64,000 nt of DNA, taken from NCBI RefSeq assembly GCF_948472415.1, contig NZ_OX419519.1:1364001-1428000 (forward strand). The letters run 5' to 3'. Below the pieces are notes generated by a model. The model was not told where the DNA came from, did no database searches, and was given only the letters and a program-made list of their open reading frames with translations. This DNA is from Kitasatospora fiedleri (lineage in GTDB: Bacteria > Actinomycetota > Actinomycetes > Streptomycetales > Streptomycetaceae). The position numbers and the translations under genes are program-made. Shown here one piece after another: positions 46,821-60,300 of this stretch (positions are counted from its first letter, which is position 1; each line of letters begins with the position of its first letter).

Positions 46821-46860
46821 CGGGGAGGTCCGGCGGGGCCGGGCGGGGTCGGACGGGGGG

Positions 46861-47691
46861 TCAGAACGCCGGGATGACGGCGCCCTGGAAGTTGTCGTCG
46901 ATGTACTTCTTCACCTCGTCGGAGTGCAGCAGCTCGGCGAGCTTCTGGACCCGCGGGTCGCTCTCGTGGCCCTTCTTGACGGCGAGGATGTTGGCGTAGG
47001 GGTTGCCCTCGGCCTTCTCCAGCACCAGCGCGTCGGTGGCGGGCTTGAGGTTGGCGCCCAGCGCGTAGTTGCCGTTGATGACGGCGGCGTCGACGTCGTC
47101 GAGGGAGCGCGGCAGCTGGGCCGCCTCCAGCTCCTTGAACTTGAGGTTCTTCGGGTTGCCGGTGACGTCCTGGACGGTGGCGGTGGTGCCGGCGCCGTCC
47201 TTGAGGGTGATGACGTTGTTGTCGGCGAGCAGCTTGAGCGCCCGGCCCTCGTTGGTGGCGTCGCTGGGGACGGCGACCTGGGCGCCGTCCTTGAGCTCGG
47301 TGATGCTCTTGACCTTCTTGGAGTAGACGCCGAGCGGCTCCAGGTGGACGGTCTCGACCGAAACGACGTCCGTGCCGTTCTTCTTGTTGAAGTCGTCGAG
47401 GTAGGGCTGGTGCTGGAAGTAGTTCGCGTCCGCGGAGCCGTCCTGGACCGAGGTGTTGGGGGTCACGTAGTCGCTGACCTCCTTGATGTCCAGCTTGAGC
47501 CCGGCCTTGGCCGCCAGGTTGTCCTGCACGAACTTGAGGATCTGCGCGTGCGGGGTGGGGCTGGCGGCGACCACCAGGGGCTTGTTCGGGTCGGCGGAGG
47601 CGCCGGAGGAGTCCGAGGAGCAGGCGGCCAGGGTGAGCGCGAGGCCGGCGGCGGTGGCGGTCAGGGCGGTGGTCTTCAGGACGTTACGCAC
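46861..47691 (-). CDS. metQ: Methionine-binding lipoprotein MetQ
   Basis: Substrate-binding lipoprotein of a D/L-methionine ABC importer (NlpA family). 276 residues; signal peptide ends in the lipobox LTLAAC with lipidated Cys24. Family segments: VVAASPTPHAQILKFV, YFQHQPYLDDFNKK, VHLEPLGVYSKKVKSI, AVPSDATNEGRALKLL, DDVDAAVINGNYALGA. GTG start with AAAGG 8 nt upstream. Last gene of metN-metI-metQ. Confidence 0.95.
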   Translation of the reverse strand: MRNVLKTTALTATAAGLALTLAACSSDSSGASADPNKPLVVAASPTPHAQILKFVQDNLAAKAGLKLDIKEVSDYVTPNTSVQDGSADANYFQHQPYLDDFNKKNGTDVVSVETVHLEPLGVYSKKVKSITELKDGAQVAVPSDATNEGRALKLLADNNVITLKDGAGTTATVQDVTGNPKNLKFKELEAAQLPRSLDDVDAAVINGNYALGANLKPATDALVLEKAEGNPYANILAVKKGHESDPRVQKLAELLHSDEVKKYIDDNFQGAVIPAF

Positions 47692-47770
47692 GAAAAGTGC
47701 CTTTCTGCGGGATGCGAACGGCCCTGGTGGGGCCGGGGTCCCGTCCCTCGGCTCTGGCGAGGGCGGGAAG

Positions 47771-48511
47771 TCAGTGCGAGGAGAGCAGGTCTTCCTCGGT
47801 GTCCTTCGGCCCGGCGCTGGCGGAGCGGAAGAAGCCGAGCGGGCTGCGGTAGTCGCCGCGGTGCGAGAGCCGGCGGGCGGCGAGGTCGCCGAGCAGCTGG
47901 ATCACGGTGACGATGACCACGAGTTCGGCGACGATGACCCACATGAAGGTGGTCTCGAAGCGCTGGTAGCCGTAGCGGATGGCGAGGTCGCCGAGGCCGC
48001 CGCCGCCGACCGCGCCGGCCATCGCGGAGTAGCCGATCAGCGCGATCACCGTGGTGGTGGCGGAGGCGACCAGCGCGGGCAGCGCCTCGGGCAGCAGGGT
48101 CTTGCGGACGATGGAGCCGGTGCCGGCGCCCATCGACTTGAGCGCCTCGACCAGCCCGCCGTCCACCTCGCGGACGGAGGTCTCCACCAGCCGGGCGAAG
48201 AACGGGATCGCGCCGATCGCGAGCGGGACGCTGGCGGCCTGCCAGCCGAGCGTGGTGCCCGCGATCGCCCGGGTGAGCGGGATCACCGCGACGATCAGGA
48301 TGACGAACGGGATGGAGCGCCCGACGTTGACGACCGCGCCGAGCACCCGGCTGACGGCCAGGTTCTGCAGCAGGCCGCCCTTGTCGGTGAGCACCAGCAG
48401 CAGCCCGATCGGCAGGCCGATCAGCAGGCTGGCGAGCCCGGCGATGCCGACCATGCCGAAGGTCTCCCAGGTGGCGGGCCACATCAGTTCCTGCATCTGG
48501 TCCCAGGTCAT
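47771..48511 (-). CDS. metI: Methionine ABC transporter permease MetI
   Basis: 246 residues, about five to six membrane helices; WETFGMVGIAGLASLLIGLP, NVGRSIPFVILIVAVIPLTR, and the EAA-type loop VEALKSMGAGTGSIVRKTLL. ATG overlaps the metN stop (ATGA), so translation is coupled. The C-terminus has a short polar tail not usual in E. coli MetI. Confidence 0.95.
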   Translation of the reverse strand: MTWDQMQELMWPATWETFGMVGIAGLASLLIGLPIGLLLVLTDKGGLLQNLAVSRVLGAVVNVGRSIPFVILIVAVIPLTRAIAGTTLGWQAASVPLAIGAIPFFARLVETSVREVDGGLVEALKSMGAGTGSIVRKTLLPEALPALVASATTTVIALIGYSAMAGAVGGGGLGDLAIRYGYQRFETTFMWVIVAELVVIVTVIQLLGDLAARRLSHRGDYRSPLGFFRSASAGPKDTEEDLLSSH

Positions 48512-49548
48512 GCCGCCGCTCCGTTCGACAGGTCGAGGACGTCCACCTGGAGTCCCTGTTGGCGCAGGTAGCCGATCGGCACCACGTTGTCGGTGTGGCT
48601 GCCGGGCAGTTCGACCCGCATCCGGCCGACCAGGCGGCCGGCGATGGTCTCGACGGCCGCGCCGAGGATGCTGATGTCGATCTGGTAGGTGCGGGCCAGC
48701 TGGGAGACGAACGGCTGGGCGGGCGCGTCGCCCTGGAAGGTGATCTCCAGGACGGTGCGCGACCCCGCCTCCGAGGCCGCGGCCCGGGTGCCGTAGTCGC
48801 CGAGCGGGAAGAGGTCGCGGGCGATCCGGGAGTGGCCGTCGGCGAGCAGGTCGGTGAGCCGGCCGCTCTCGACGACCCGGCCGCCGCGCATCAGGGCGGC
48901 GGAGTCGCAGACCGACTTGATGACGTCCATCTCGTGGGTGATCAGCAGGACGGTCAGGCCGAGCTGCTGGTTGAGCTCGCGCAGCAGCTTGAGGATCGAG
49001 CGGGTGGTCTCCGGGTCGAGGGCGCTGGTGGCCTCGTCGGAGAGCAGCACCTTGGGGTCGCCGGCCAGGGCGCGGGCGATGCCGACGCGCTGCTTCTGGC
49101 CGCCGGAGAGCTGGGCGGGGTACTGGCGGGCCTTGTCGGCGAGGCCGACCAGGTCGAGCAGTTCGGCGGCCTTGCGGCGGCGCTCGCGCCGGTCCAGGCC
49201 GATGATCTCCAGCGGGAGTTCGACGTTCTGCTGGACGGTGCGCGAGGAGAGCAGGTTGAAGTGCTGGAAGACCATGCCGATCCGCTGCCGGGCCTCCCGC
49301 AGCTCGCGCCCGGCGCGCTCCCGGCCGCCGGAGAGCGCGGTCAGCTCCACGCCGTCGACGGTGACGGTGCCGGAGCTGGGCCGCTCCAGCAGGTTGACGC
49401 ACCGGATCAGGGTGGACTTGCCGGCGCCGCTGGTGCCGACGACGCCGAACACCTCGCCCTGCCGCACGTGCAGGTCGACGTCGTCCAGTGCCCGGACCTC
49501 GCGGCCGCCGGAGCGGTAGACCTTGGTCAGGCCCTCGGTGGTGATCAC
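48508..49548 (-). CDS. metN: Methionine ABC transporter ATPase MetN
   Basis: 346 residues from the GTG at 49548 (GGAAG upstream). Walker A GTSGAGKST (38-46), Q-loop QHFNLLSS, signature LSGGQKQRVGIARAL, Walker B VLLSDEATSALD, His switch ITHEMD; the C-terminal NIL domain (from about 270: LEITFQGDAPAQPFVSQL) is the methionine-sensing inhibitory domain. First gene of metNIQ. A small Cys/Met leader ORF precedes it by about 200 nt. Confidence 0.96.
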   Translation of the reverse strand: MITTEGLTKVYRSGGREVRALDDVDLHVRQGEVFGVVGTSGAGKSTLIRCVNLLERPSSGTVTVDGVELTALSGGRERAGRELREARQRIGMVFQHFNLLSSRTVQQNVELPLEIIGLDRRERRRKAAELLDLVGLADKARQYPAQLSGGQKQRVGIARALAGDPKVLLSDEATSALDPETTRSILKLLRELNQQLGLTVLLITHEMDVIKSVCDSAALMRGGRVVESGRLTDLLADGHSRIARDLFPLGDYGTRAAASEAGSRTVLEITFQGDAPAQPFVSQLARTYQIDISILGAAVETIAGRLVGRMRVELPGSHTDNVVPIGYLRQQGLQVDVLDLSNGAAA

Positions 49549-49753
49549 AGCTGCTTCCGTTGTTCGTCGGCGGACGGTCGGCGGACGGCCGTGGGGGCGT
49601 CCGCGCCGATGGCGGGATGGGCACGCGGGTGCCCGGGAAGAGTGGCTGCCGGCTTCGTTCCGATCATGTCCGCCGATCGGGCGGGCCGCCCGTGGGCGTG
49701 GCCCTAACGAGTCATCAGCGGACGGGGGGTCAGCGGGCGCCGGGCGGTGGCCC
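49549..49753. other. metN 5' leader between leader ORF and metN
   Basis: About 205 nt without a gene. Contains a small hairpin GGGCAC-N4-GTGCCC (49619-49634) and other G/C dyads that could form alternative structures. No SAM-I or SAM-IV riboswitch core was recognised. Confidence 0.45.
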
Positions 49754-49840
49754 TCAGCGGCGACACATTCGACGGCCGCACATGCGCGACTCACCTGCCG
49801 GCGTCGCGCCGGTGGGGATGCATGTCGTCGTCGTGGTCAT
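49754..49840 (-). CDS. Putative leader peptide of metNIQ
   Basis: 28 codons and a TGA stop, on the metN strand. The sequence begins MTTTTTCIPTG and ends SRMCGRRMCRR, with three Cys and two internal Met, unusual in this composition, and two M-C pairs in the last nine residues. No good ribosome site; TTTACT lies about 9 nt upstream and could be the -10 of a leaderless mRNA. Cys-rich leader peptides controlling sulfur genes are known in actinobacteria; the role here is inference from position and composition. Confidence 0.45.
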   Translation of the reverse strand: MTTTTTCIPTGATPAGESRMCGRRMCRR

Positions 49841-49891
49841 GGAACCCAGTAAATCAGACATATGGTCCGTGTCCCAGATTTCAGGACCTAT

Positions 49892-49908
49892 TGTCCGCAT
49901 TGCGGACA
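49892..49908. promoter_or_regulatory. Inverted repeat upstream of the metN leader ORF
   Basis: TGTCCGC-ATT-GCGGACA, a perfect 7-bp dyad 52-68 nt upstream of the leader ORF start, in a relatively AT-rich stretch (49850-49910). Candidate operator for metNIQ. Confidence 0.45.
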
Positions 49909-49930
49909 CGACCCTTGCGGCGCAAGCACT

Positions 49931-49965
49931 GCGGCGCCCGACCCCTCGTTCGGGTCGGGCGCCGC
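49931..49965 (-). terminator. Terminator after the GNAT gene
   Basis: Perfect 14-bp stem (49931-49944 with 49952-49965), 7-nt loop, just 3' of the minus-strand GNAT gene. Confidence 0.85.
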
Positions 49966-49993
49966 GTCGGGCCGGGCCGGGGTGCCGCGCGGC

Positions 49994-50488
49994 TCAGGCG
50001 GCCAGGCTGGTCGCCACCGGCTTGGCCAGGGTCACGATCGACAGCCGGCGGGACACCTCGCGCACCTCGGTCTCGCGGTAGCCGAGCCGGCGGTACAGCC
50101 GCAGGTTGCCCAGGCTGCGGTGGCCGGTGAACAGCTCGAAGCCGCCGGTCGCGCCGTCCTCGGCGAGCTGCGCCTCCAGCCCCTCCAGCAGGCGGCGGCC
50201 CAGGCCGTGCCGCTGCATCCGCGGGTGCACCACCAGCCGGCCGATCCGGCCGACGCCCTGGGCGTCCACCCAGCCGCGGACGCTGCCCACCACCTCGTCG
50301 CCGAGCCGGGCCACCAGCACCCGGTGCTCGGACATCTCGGCCTGGAGGCTCTCCAGGGTCTGGGTCAGCGGCTCCAGCGTCCAGTCGCCGTACAGCTCCG
50401 CCTCGCTCTGATAACCGAGGTACTGGAGCTTGAGGATCTGCTCCGCCTCCTCCGGTCGTGCCGCTGCGATGATCACACTCATGCCCAT
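49994..50488 (-). CDS. GNAT-family N-acetyltransferase
   Basis: 164 residues; GGAGG 9 nt before the ATG. GRIGRLVVHPRMQRHGLGRR is the acetyl-CoA loop, and FELFTGHRSLGNLRLYRRLG the C-terminal motif. Substrate unknown. A good promoter lies about 165 nt upstream, and a terminator follows, so it is a single-gene unit. Confidence 0.9.
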   Translation of the reverse strand: MGMSVIIAAARPEEAEQILKLQYLGYQSEAELYGDWTLEPLTQTLESLQAEMSEHRVLVARLGDEVVGSVRGWVDAQGVGRIGRLVVHPRMQRHGLGRRLLEGLEAQLAEDGATGGFELFTGHRSLGNLRLYRRLGYRETEVREVSRRLSIVTLAKPVATSLAA

Positions 50489-50651
50489 GTGCGGGGGCCT
50501 CCATCGTTAAGTGCCCGGCGCGTGCGAGTGAGGGTCCGGCACCGGTTCCTGTCCGAGGTGTGCCCGGACGGGGATCTGCCCGGCCCGGGGAAAGCGCGAC
50601 GCGCCCCGCCGGACGGTGGCCCGGACAGCCGGAACTGACACGCTCACGCTC

Positions 50652-50679
50652 AGTATCCGGGGAGTCGGGCGACCGTCAA
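50652..50679 (-). promoter_or_regulatory. Promoter of the GNAT gene
   Basis: Minus strand: TTGACG (50674-50679), 16-bp spacer, GATACT (50652-50657). The -35 is a full HrdB match. The transcript would have a leader of about 155 nt. Confidence 0.5.
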
Positions 50680-50776
50680 GAGAGACGTTCGCCACCGCTC
50701 TACCCAGACGACCGCTGCTCTCAACCTTCCCGACGCCCGACGTGGCGAGCGTCACGCCCGCCCGGGCGCCCCCGCG

Positions 50777-52141
50777 TCACCCGTTCGGCCGGATGTTCCG
50801 GTTGACCCGGAACAGGTTCGCCGGGTCGTACCGCTCCTTCAGCGTCACCAGCCGCTCGTACTTCGCCAGCCCGTACGCCTCCACCACCCGGCCCTGCCCC
50901 TCGGCGCCCATCAGGTTCACGTACGCGCCGCCCGAGGAGAACGGCCGCATCGCCTCCCAGCACCGCCGGACCCACGCCGCGTGCGGCTCCGCCGGGCCGT
51001 CGGTCCAGCGCGCCACCGCGCTCAGCAGGTACGGCGCCGTCCGGTACGTGTACGCGGTGTCCTCCGGCCCCACCCGGGCCACCGCGCCGCCCAGGAACGC
51101 CAGCTGCACCCGGGCCGACGGGCCCGGCAGCGCGTCGACCTGCTCGGCCAGCCGGTCGATCGCCGCCGCGTCCAGCACCGACAGGAACTCCGAGCGCCCC
51201 ACGTTGCCCGCCCCCGGGCCCAGGCCGGCGTCCAGCATCCGCTGCCACAGCGGGTACGGCCGGGTCTGCACGGTGTCCGCGACCACCCCCGGCAGGGCGC
51301 GCAGCGGCGCCACCGCCTCCCGTCCCCGGTCGGCCCGGCCCGACCAGCACAGGCCGATCCGCAGCACCGTCCGGTCCGGCAGCTGCGGCATCCCGCGCGG
51401 GCGCCCGAACTCCACCATCACGGTCAGGCCGTCCGGGGCGTCCGCCGTGAAGTCCCGCACCGCGGCGAGGGTCGGCGCCAGCAGTTCCACCGGCACGTAC
51501 ACCGCCCCGCACAGCAGGTGCGGCCCCACCCGGTGCAGCCGGTACGTGAAGGAGGTCACCACCCCGAAGTTGCCGCCGCCCCCGCGCAGCCCCGCGAACA
51601 GCTCCGGGTGCGCCGCCGCGCTCGCCGTCAGCAGCCGCCCCTCGGCGGTCACCACGTCCGCCTCCACCAGGTTGTCGCAGGTCAGCCCGTACGCCCGGGC
51701 CAGCCAGCCGACTCCCCCGCCGAGCGTCGTCCCCGCGATGCCCGCCGCCGAGTACGGCGCGCCCGTGGTCGCCAGGTCGAACGCCTGCGTCTCGTGGTCG
51801 AACGCCCCCCAGGTCACCCCCGGCTGCGCCCGGGCGAGCCGCCGGGCCGGGTCCACCCGGACGCCGGTCAGCCGGGACAGGTCGATCAGCATGCCGCCGT
51901 CGCAGGTGCCCAGGCCCGCCAGGCTGTGCCCGGCGCCCCGCACGGCGGCAGGCAGGCCGTGCTCCCGGGCCACCGCGACGGCCTGGAGCACGTCGGCGAC
52001 GCCGCTGCACCGGGCGATCAGCCCGGGCCGCCGGTCCACCGCCGCGTTCCACACCGTCCGCGCCTCGTCGTACCCGGCGTCCCCGGGCACCACGATCTCG
52101 CCCCGGAACCCCTCGGCGAGCGCCATGGCTGCTGTGGCCAT
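50777..52141 (-). CDS. FAD-linked oxidoreductase, berberine-bridge-enzyme-like
   Basis: 454 residues of the VAO/BBE family. The FAD PCMH domain has RGAGHS (His72) and GLTCDN (Cys155), the two residues that attach FAD covalently in bicovalent flavoenzymes; GRSEFL and the C-terminal BBE segment YGLAKYERLVTLKERYDPAN, then NLFRVNRNI, are present. Such enzymes oxidise sugars or secondary metabolites. No biosynthetic cluster surrounds it; substrate unknown. No signal peptide. Confidence 0.9.
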   Translation of the reverse strand: MATAAMALAEGFRGEIVVPGDAGYDEARTVWNAAVDRRPGLIARCSGVADVLQAVAVAREHGLPAAVRGAGHSLAGLGTCDGGMLIDLSRLTGVRVDPARRLARAQPGVTWGAFDHETQAFDLATTGAPYSAAGIAGTTLGGGVGWLARAYGLTCDNLVEADVVTAEGRLLTASAAAHPELFAGLRGGGGNFGVVTSFTYRLHRVGPHLLCGAVYVPVELLAPTLAAVRDFTADAPDGLTVMVEFGRPRGMPQLPDRTVLRIGLCWSGRADRGREAVAPLRALPGVVADTVQTRPYPLWQRMLDAGLGPGAGNVGRSEFLSVLDAAAIDRLAEQVDALPGPSARVQLAFLGGAVARVGPEDTAYTYRTAPYLLSAVARWTDGPAEPHAAWVRRCWEAMRPFSSGGAYVNLMGAEGQGRVVEAYGLAKYERLVTLKERYDPANLFRVNRNIRPNG

Positions 52142-52238
52142 GGCTCCAGGGTAGGCCGGGAGGCGGCCGGGGGCCCGGGGAACGGCGGGCCCGAAGCCGT
52201 TCCGCCGCTCCCCCGGGCGGGCGCCTGCCGGAGACCTC

Positions 52239-53747
<1,509 letters not shown>

Positions 53748-53761
53748 CTACCGGTGGTGGG

Positions 53762-54955
53762 TCAGGCCAGGTCGCGGCGGGCGGCGATCTTCGAGGACAT
53801 GCCGAAGATCTCGATGAAGCCCTTGGACATGGACTGGTCGAAGGTGTCGCCGGTGTCGTAGGTGGCGAGGTTGAAGTCGTACAGCGACCGGTCCGACTTG
53901 CGGCCGTTGACCACGGCGCGGCCGCCGTGCAGGACCATCCGGATCTCGCCGGAGACGTGCTGGTTGGCCTCGTTGACGAAGCCGTCCAGGGCGCGCTTGA
54001 GTGGGGAGAACCAGAGGCCGTCGTAGACCAGCTCGGCCCAGCGCTGCTCGACCTGCCGCTTGTAGCGGGCCAGCTCGCGCTCGACGGTGACGTTCTCCAG
54101 GGCCTGGTGGGCGGTGATCAGGGCGATCGCGCCGGGGGCCTCGTAGATCTCGCGGGACTTGATGCCGACCAGGCGGTCCTCGACCATGTCGAGGCGGCCG
54201 ATGCCCTGGGCGCCGGCCCGCTTGTTGAGCTCCTCGATGGCCTGGAGGACGGTGACCTTGCGGCCGTCGATCGCGACCGGGACGCCGGCCTCGAAAGTGA
54301 TGACGACCTCGTCGGCCTCGCGCGGGGCGGCCGGGTCCTGGGTGTACTCGTAGACGTCCTCGATCGGGGCGTTCCAGATGTCTTCCAGGAAGCCGGTCTC
54401 GACGGCGCGGCCGAAGACGTTCTGGTCGATCGAGTACGGGTTCTTCTTGGTGGTGACGATCGGGAGGTTCTTGGCCTCGGCGAAGGCGATCGCCTTGTCG
54501 CGGGTCATCGCGTAGTCGCGGACCGGGGCGATGCACTTCAGGCTCGGGGCCAGCGACTGGATGCCGACCTCGAAGCGGACCTGGTCGTTGCCCTTGCCGG
54601 TGCAGCCGTGGGCGACGGTGGTGGCGCCGTGCTTCTGCGCGGCGGCGACCAGGTGCTTGACGATCACCGGGCGGGAGAGCGCGGAGACCAGCGGGTACTG
54701 GCCCTGGTACAGCGCGTTGGCCTTGAGGGCCGGCAGGCAGTACTCGTCGGCGAACTCGTCGCGGGCGTCGGCGACCTCGGCCTCGACGGCGCCGCAGTCG
54801 AGCGCGCGCTGGCGGATGACCTCCAGGTCCTCGCCGCCCTGGCCGACGTCGACGGCGACGGCGATGACCTCGGCGCCGGTCTCCTCGGCGATCCAGCCGA
54901 TGCAGACGGACGTGTCCAGACCGCCCGAGTAGGCGAGTACGACGCGATCGGTCAC
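53762..54955 (-). CDS. argG: Argininosuccinate synthase
   Basis: Joins citrulline and aspartate using ATP. 397 residues from the GTG at 54955 (GGAG 6 nt upstream); the ATG at 54967 overlaps that site. [20 protein letters not shown] is the ATP pyrophosphatase P-loop; [14 protein letters not shown] and [14 protein letters not shown] are family blocks. Its promoter carries two ARG boxes. Confidence 0.97.
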   Translation of the reverse strand: MTDRVVLAYSGGLDTSVCIGWIAEETGAEVIAVAVDVGQGGEDLEVIRQRALDCGAVEAEVADARDEFADEYCLPALKANALYQGQYPLVSALSRPVIVKHLVAAAQKHGATTVAHGCTGKGNDQVRFEVGIQSLAPSLKCIAPVRDYAMTRDKAIAFAEAKNLPIVTTKKNPYSIDQNVFGRAVETGFLEDIWNAPIEDVYEYTQDPAAPREADEVVITFEAGVPVAIDGRKVTVLQAIEELNKRAGAQGIGRLDMVEDRLVGIKSREIYEAPGAIALITAHQALENVTVERELARYKRQVEQRWAELVYDGLWFSPLKRALDGFVNEANQHVSGEIRMVLHGGRAVVNGRKSDRSLYDFNLATYDTGDTFDQSMSKGFIEIFGMSSKIAARRDLA

Positions 54956-54992
54956 GGCTATCTCCATTCACAACACAGGTTCCATGCGGCGT

Positions 54993-55031
54993 TAGGCATA
55001 AGTATGCACCACCGCGTATGAGTTCACAAAC
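54993..55031 (-). promoter_or_regulatory. argG promoter with two ARG boxes
   Basis: Minus-strand -35 TTGTGA (55024-55029) and -10 CATACT (55001-55006) with a 17-bp spacer. Two 18-bp ArgR boxes (54993-55010, with palindromic GCATAAGTATGC, and 55014-55031) are 3 bp apart and cover both promoter hexamers, the classic ArgR layout. Confidence 0.75.
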
Positions 55032-55065
55032 CAGTACCGCACAGCGCGTGTGGAACGCCTCGGAA

Positions 55066-55620
55066 CTACTGCGACTTGGCCTGGGCGAGTTGCATCAGGT
55101 GGTCGGCGAGCGCCTGCCCGCCGGCCGCGTCGCGGCTGATCAGCAGCACGGTGTCGTCCCCGGCGATGGTGCCGAGGATCTCGAACACCTCCGCGGTGTC
55201 GATCGCGGAGGCCAGGAACTGGGCCGCGCCCGGCGGGGTGCGCAGCACCACCAGGTTGCCGGAGGCGGTGGCGGAGACCATCAGCTCGCCCGCCAGCCGG
55301 GCCATCCGGGCCTCGCTGGCGGACTCGCCCATCGGGGCGCGCGGGGTGCGGTCCCCGCCCTCGGCCGGGACGGCGTAGATGAGCGCGCCGTCCCGGTTGC
55401 GGATCTTCACCGCGCCGAGCTCGTCCAGGTCCCGGGAGAGGGTGGCCTGGGTGACCACGAGTCCGTCGTCGGCGAGCAGCTTGGCGAGCTGGCTCTGCGA
55501 GCGGACGGGCTGACGGGTCAGCAGGTCCACGATCCGCCGGTGGCGCGCGGTGCGGGTCTGCGGGACCTGCGGCGTGGGGCCGGTGGCGGGGGTCGCGGGC
55601 TCGGAGCGGGGTTCGGTCAT
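55066..55620 (-). CDS. argR: Arginine repressor ArgR
   Basis: 184 residues. N-terminal winged helix ([38 protein letters not shown]) and the C-terminal arginine-binding, hexamerising domain ([34 protein letters not shown]). The N-terminal 22 residues are Pro/Thr-rich. AGGAG lies about 10 nt before the ATG. It sits 25 nt downstream of argD in the argCJBDR run. Confidence 0.96.
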   Translation of the reverse strand: MTEPRSEPATPATGPTPQVPQTRTARHRRIVDLLTRQPVRSQSQLAKLLADDGLVVTQATLSRDLDELGAVKIRNRDGALIYAVPAEGGDRTPRAPMGESASEARMARLAGELMVSATASGNLVVLRTPPGAAQFLASAIDTAEVFEILGTIAGDDTVLLISRDAAGGQALADHLMQLAQAKSQ

Positions 55621-55645
55621 AACTGATGATTCTCCTGAAAGACGC

Positions 55646-56848
55646 TCAGCTGTTCGCGTCGGGGGCGGCTTCGCGGACCGTCCGGAGGATCTCGGGCAGC
55701 GCGGCGAGGAAGGTGTCGGCTTGCTCCTCGGTGAGCACCAGCGGCGGGACCAGCCGGACGGCGTCCGCGGTGGCGGCGTTGACCAGGAAGCCGGCCTCCT
55801 GGGCGGCGGCCTGGACCTTCCCGGCCACCGGCGCGGTCAGCACGATGCCCAGCAGCAGGCCCTTGCCCCGGACGTGGTCGACCAGCGGGTCGCCGATCGC
55901 CTCGATCCCGGTGCGCAGCCGCTCGCCGAGCTTGGCGGCGTGCTCCAGCAGGCCCTGCCGCTCGATGGTGTCCAGGACGGCGAGGCCGGCCGCGGCGACC
56001 ACCGGGTTGCCGCCGAAGGTGGTGCCGTGGTGGCCGGGGCCGAGCAGGTCGGCGGCCGGGCCGAAGGCGAGCACGGCGCCGATCGGCAGGCCGCCGCCGA
56101 GGCCCTTGGCGAGGGTGACGAGGTCGGGGTCGACGCCCTCGGTCGCCTGGTGGGCGTACCAGTGGCCGGTGCGGCCGATGCCGGTCTGGATCTCGTCCAG
56201 GACCAGCAGGGTGCCGGTGGCGCGGGTGATCTCGCGGGCCGCCCGCAGGTAGCCCTCGGGGAGCGGGATGGCGCCGTTCTCGCCCTGGATCGGCTCCAGG
56301 AAGACCGCGGCGGTGTCGGTGGTGACGGCCGCGCGCAGGGCCTCGACGTCGCCGAGCGGGACGTGCGTGACGTCGCCGGGCAGCGGCCGGAACGGGTCCT
56401 GCTTGCCGGGCTGGGCGGTGAGCGCGAGGGCGCCCATGGTGCGGCCGTGGAAGGCGCCCTGGAGCGAGACCAGGTGGGTGCGGCCGGTCAGCCGGGAGAT
56501 CTTGAAGGCGGCCTCGTTGGCCTCGGTGCCGGAGTTGCAGAAGAACACCCGGCCCGGGCGGCCGTCCAGCTCGATCAGCTTCTCGGCCAGCCGGATGGTC
56601 GGCTCGGCCGTGAACAGGTTGGAGACGTGGCCCAGGGTGGTGATCTGCCCGGTCACCGCCTCGACGACCGCCGGGTGGGCGGTGCCCAGCGCGTTGACGG
56701 CGATGCCGCCGACCAGGTCGAGGTAGCGCTTGCCGTCGGCGTCCCACAGCAGCGGGCCCTCGCCGCGCACCAGCGGGATGCGCGGGGTGCCGTAGTTGTT
56801 CATCAGGGCGTGCCGGTAGCGCTCGATGATGGCGTCGTTGCTGCTCAT
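55646..56848 (-). CDS. argD: Acetylornithine aminotransferase
   Basis: PLP class III aminotransferase making N-acetylornithine. 400 residues; [39 protein letters not shown], and the PLP lysine in [19 protein letters not shown] overlaps the argB stop (ATGA). Confidence 0.97.
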   Translation of the reverse strand: MSSNDAIIERYRHALMNNYGTPRIPLVRGEGPLLWDADGKRYLDLVGGIAVNALGTAHPAVVEAVTGQITTLGHVSNLFTAEPTIRLAEKLIELDGRPGRVFFCNSGTEANEAAFKISRLTGRTHLVSLQGAFHGRTMGALALTAQPGKQDPFRPLPGDVTHVPLGDVEALRAAVTTDTAAVFLEPIQGENGAIPLPEGYLRAAREITRATGTLLVLDEIQTGIGRTGHWYAHQATEGVDPDLVTLAKGLGGGLPIGAVLAFGPAADLLGPGHHGTTFGGNPVVAAAGLAVLDTIERQGLLEHAAKLGERLRTGIEAIGDPLVDHVRGKGLLLGIVLTAPVAGKVQAAAQEAGFLVNAATADAVRLVPPLVLTEEQADTFLAALPEILRTVREAAPDANS

Positions 56849-57777
56849 GCCAGTCCCCCCAGTACGGTGCTCTCGTCGTCCGGCACGACCATGGTGCCGA
56901 TGCCCTCGTCGGTGAAGATCTCCAGCAGCAGGCTGTGCTGGACGCGGCCGTCCAGGACGCGGGCGGTGCCCACGCCGGAGCGGACGGCGCGCAGGCAGCC
57001 CTCCATCTTGGGGAGCATGCCGGTGGCCAGGGTGGGGAGCATCTCCTCCAACTCGCCGGCGGTCAGCTGGCTGATCACGTCGTCGGAGTCGGGCCAGTCC
57101 TTGTACAGGCCCTCGACGTCGGTGAGCACGACCAGCATCTCGGCGCCGAGCGCGACCGCCATGGCGGCGGCGGCGGTGTCGGCGTTGATGTTGTAGACGT
57201 GGCCGTCGGTGCCGCGGGCGATCGAGGAGATCACCGGGATGCGGCCGTCGGCGATCAGCGCCTTCACCGCGCCGGCCTCGATGTTGACGATGTCGCCGAC
57301 CAGGCCGATGTCGACCTGCTCGCCGTCGACCACGGCGTAGCGCTTGGCGGCGGTCATGGTGTGGGCGTCCTCGCCGGTCATGCCGACGGCGAACGGGCCG
57401 TGCGCGTTGAGCAGGCCGACCAGTTCGCGCTGGACCTGCCCGGAGAGCACCATCCGGACCACGTCCATGGTCTCGGGGGTGGTGACGCGCAGGCCGGCGG
57501 TGAAGGAGGACTCCAGGCCGAGCTTCTCCAGCTGGGCGCTGATCTGCGGGCCGCCGCCGTGCACGACGACGGGGTGCAGTCCGGCGTACCGGAGGAAGAC
57601 GACGTCCTGGGCGAACGCGGCCTTGAGGTCCTCGTCGACCATGGCGTTGCCGCCGAACTTGATGACCACGGTCTTGCCGTGGAAGCGCTCCAGCCAGGGC
57701 AGCGCCTCGATCAGGGTGCGGGCCTTGGGCAGGGCGGCGTTGCTGCGGGCCTGTTCGCCCTTGGGTGCGATCTGCAT
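56845..57777 (-). CDS. argB: Acetylglutamate kinase
   Basis: Phosphorylates N-acetylglutamate; usually the arginine-inhibited step. 310 residues with [32 protein letters not shown], and the C-terminal [12 protein letters not shown]. The N-terminal 20-residue helix ([20 protein letters not shown]) fits the arginine-sensitive hexameric type. ATG start lacks a strong ribosome site but lies 23 nt after argJ. Confidence 0.95.
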   Translation of the reverse strand: MQIAPKGEQARSNAALPKARTLIEALPWLERFHGKTVVIKFGGNAMVDEDLKAAFAQDVVFLRYAGLHPVVVHGGGPQISAQLEKLGLESSFTAGLRVTTPETMDVVRMVLSGQVQRELVGLLNAHGPFAVGMTGEDAHTMTAAKRYAVVDGEQVDIGLVGDIVNIEAGAVKALIADGRIPVISSIARGTDGHVYNINADTAAAAMAVALGAEMLVVLTDVEGLYKDWPDSDDVISQLTAGELEEMLPTLATGMLPKMEGCLRAVRSGVGTARVLDGRVQHSLLLEIFTDEGIGTMVVPDDESTVLGGLA

Positions 57778-57800
57778 GGCGGTGTGTCGGCCCCCGTGGG

Positions 57801-60172
<2,372 letters not shown>

Positions 60173-60300
60173 TCAGGGTCCGGGACCGCCCCGGCGGACG
60201 GCTGCGCGCCCCCGCCCCGCCCGGCCGGTCGACCGCACGCACGCCCGGCGGGGCGAGAGGTGAGCCGCTCCCCCTCGCCCGGAGGCGAGTTGACGATCCG

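Noticed and set aside
49549..49910. SAM riboswitch in the metN leader
   Set aside because: Neither SAM-I nor SAM-IV core sequences were found on the minus strand; the Cys/Met ORF and a dyad explain the region better.
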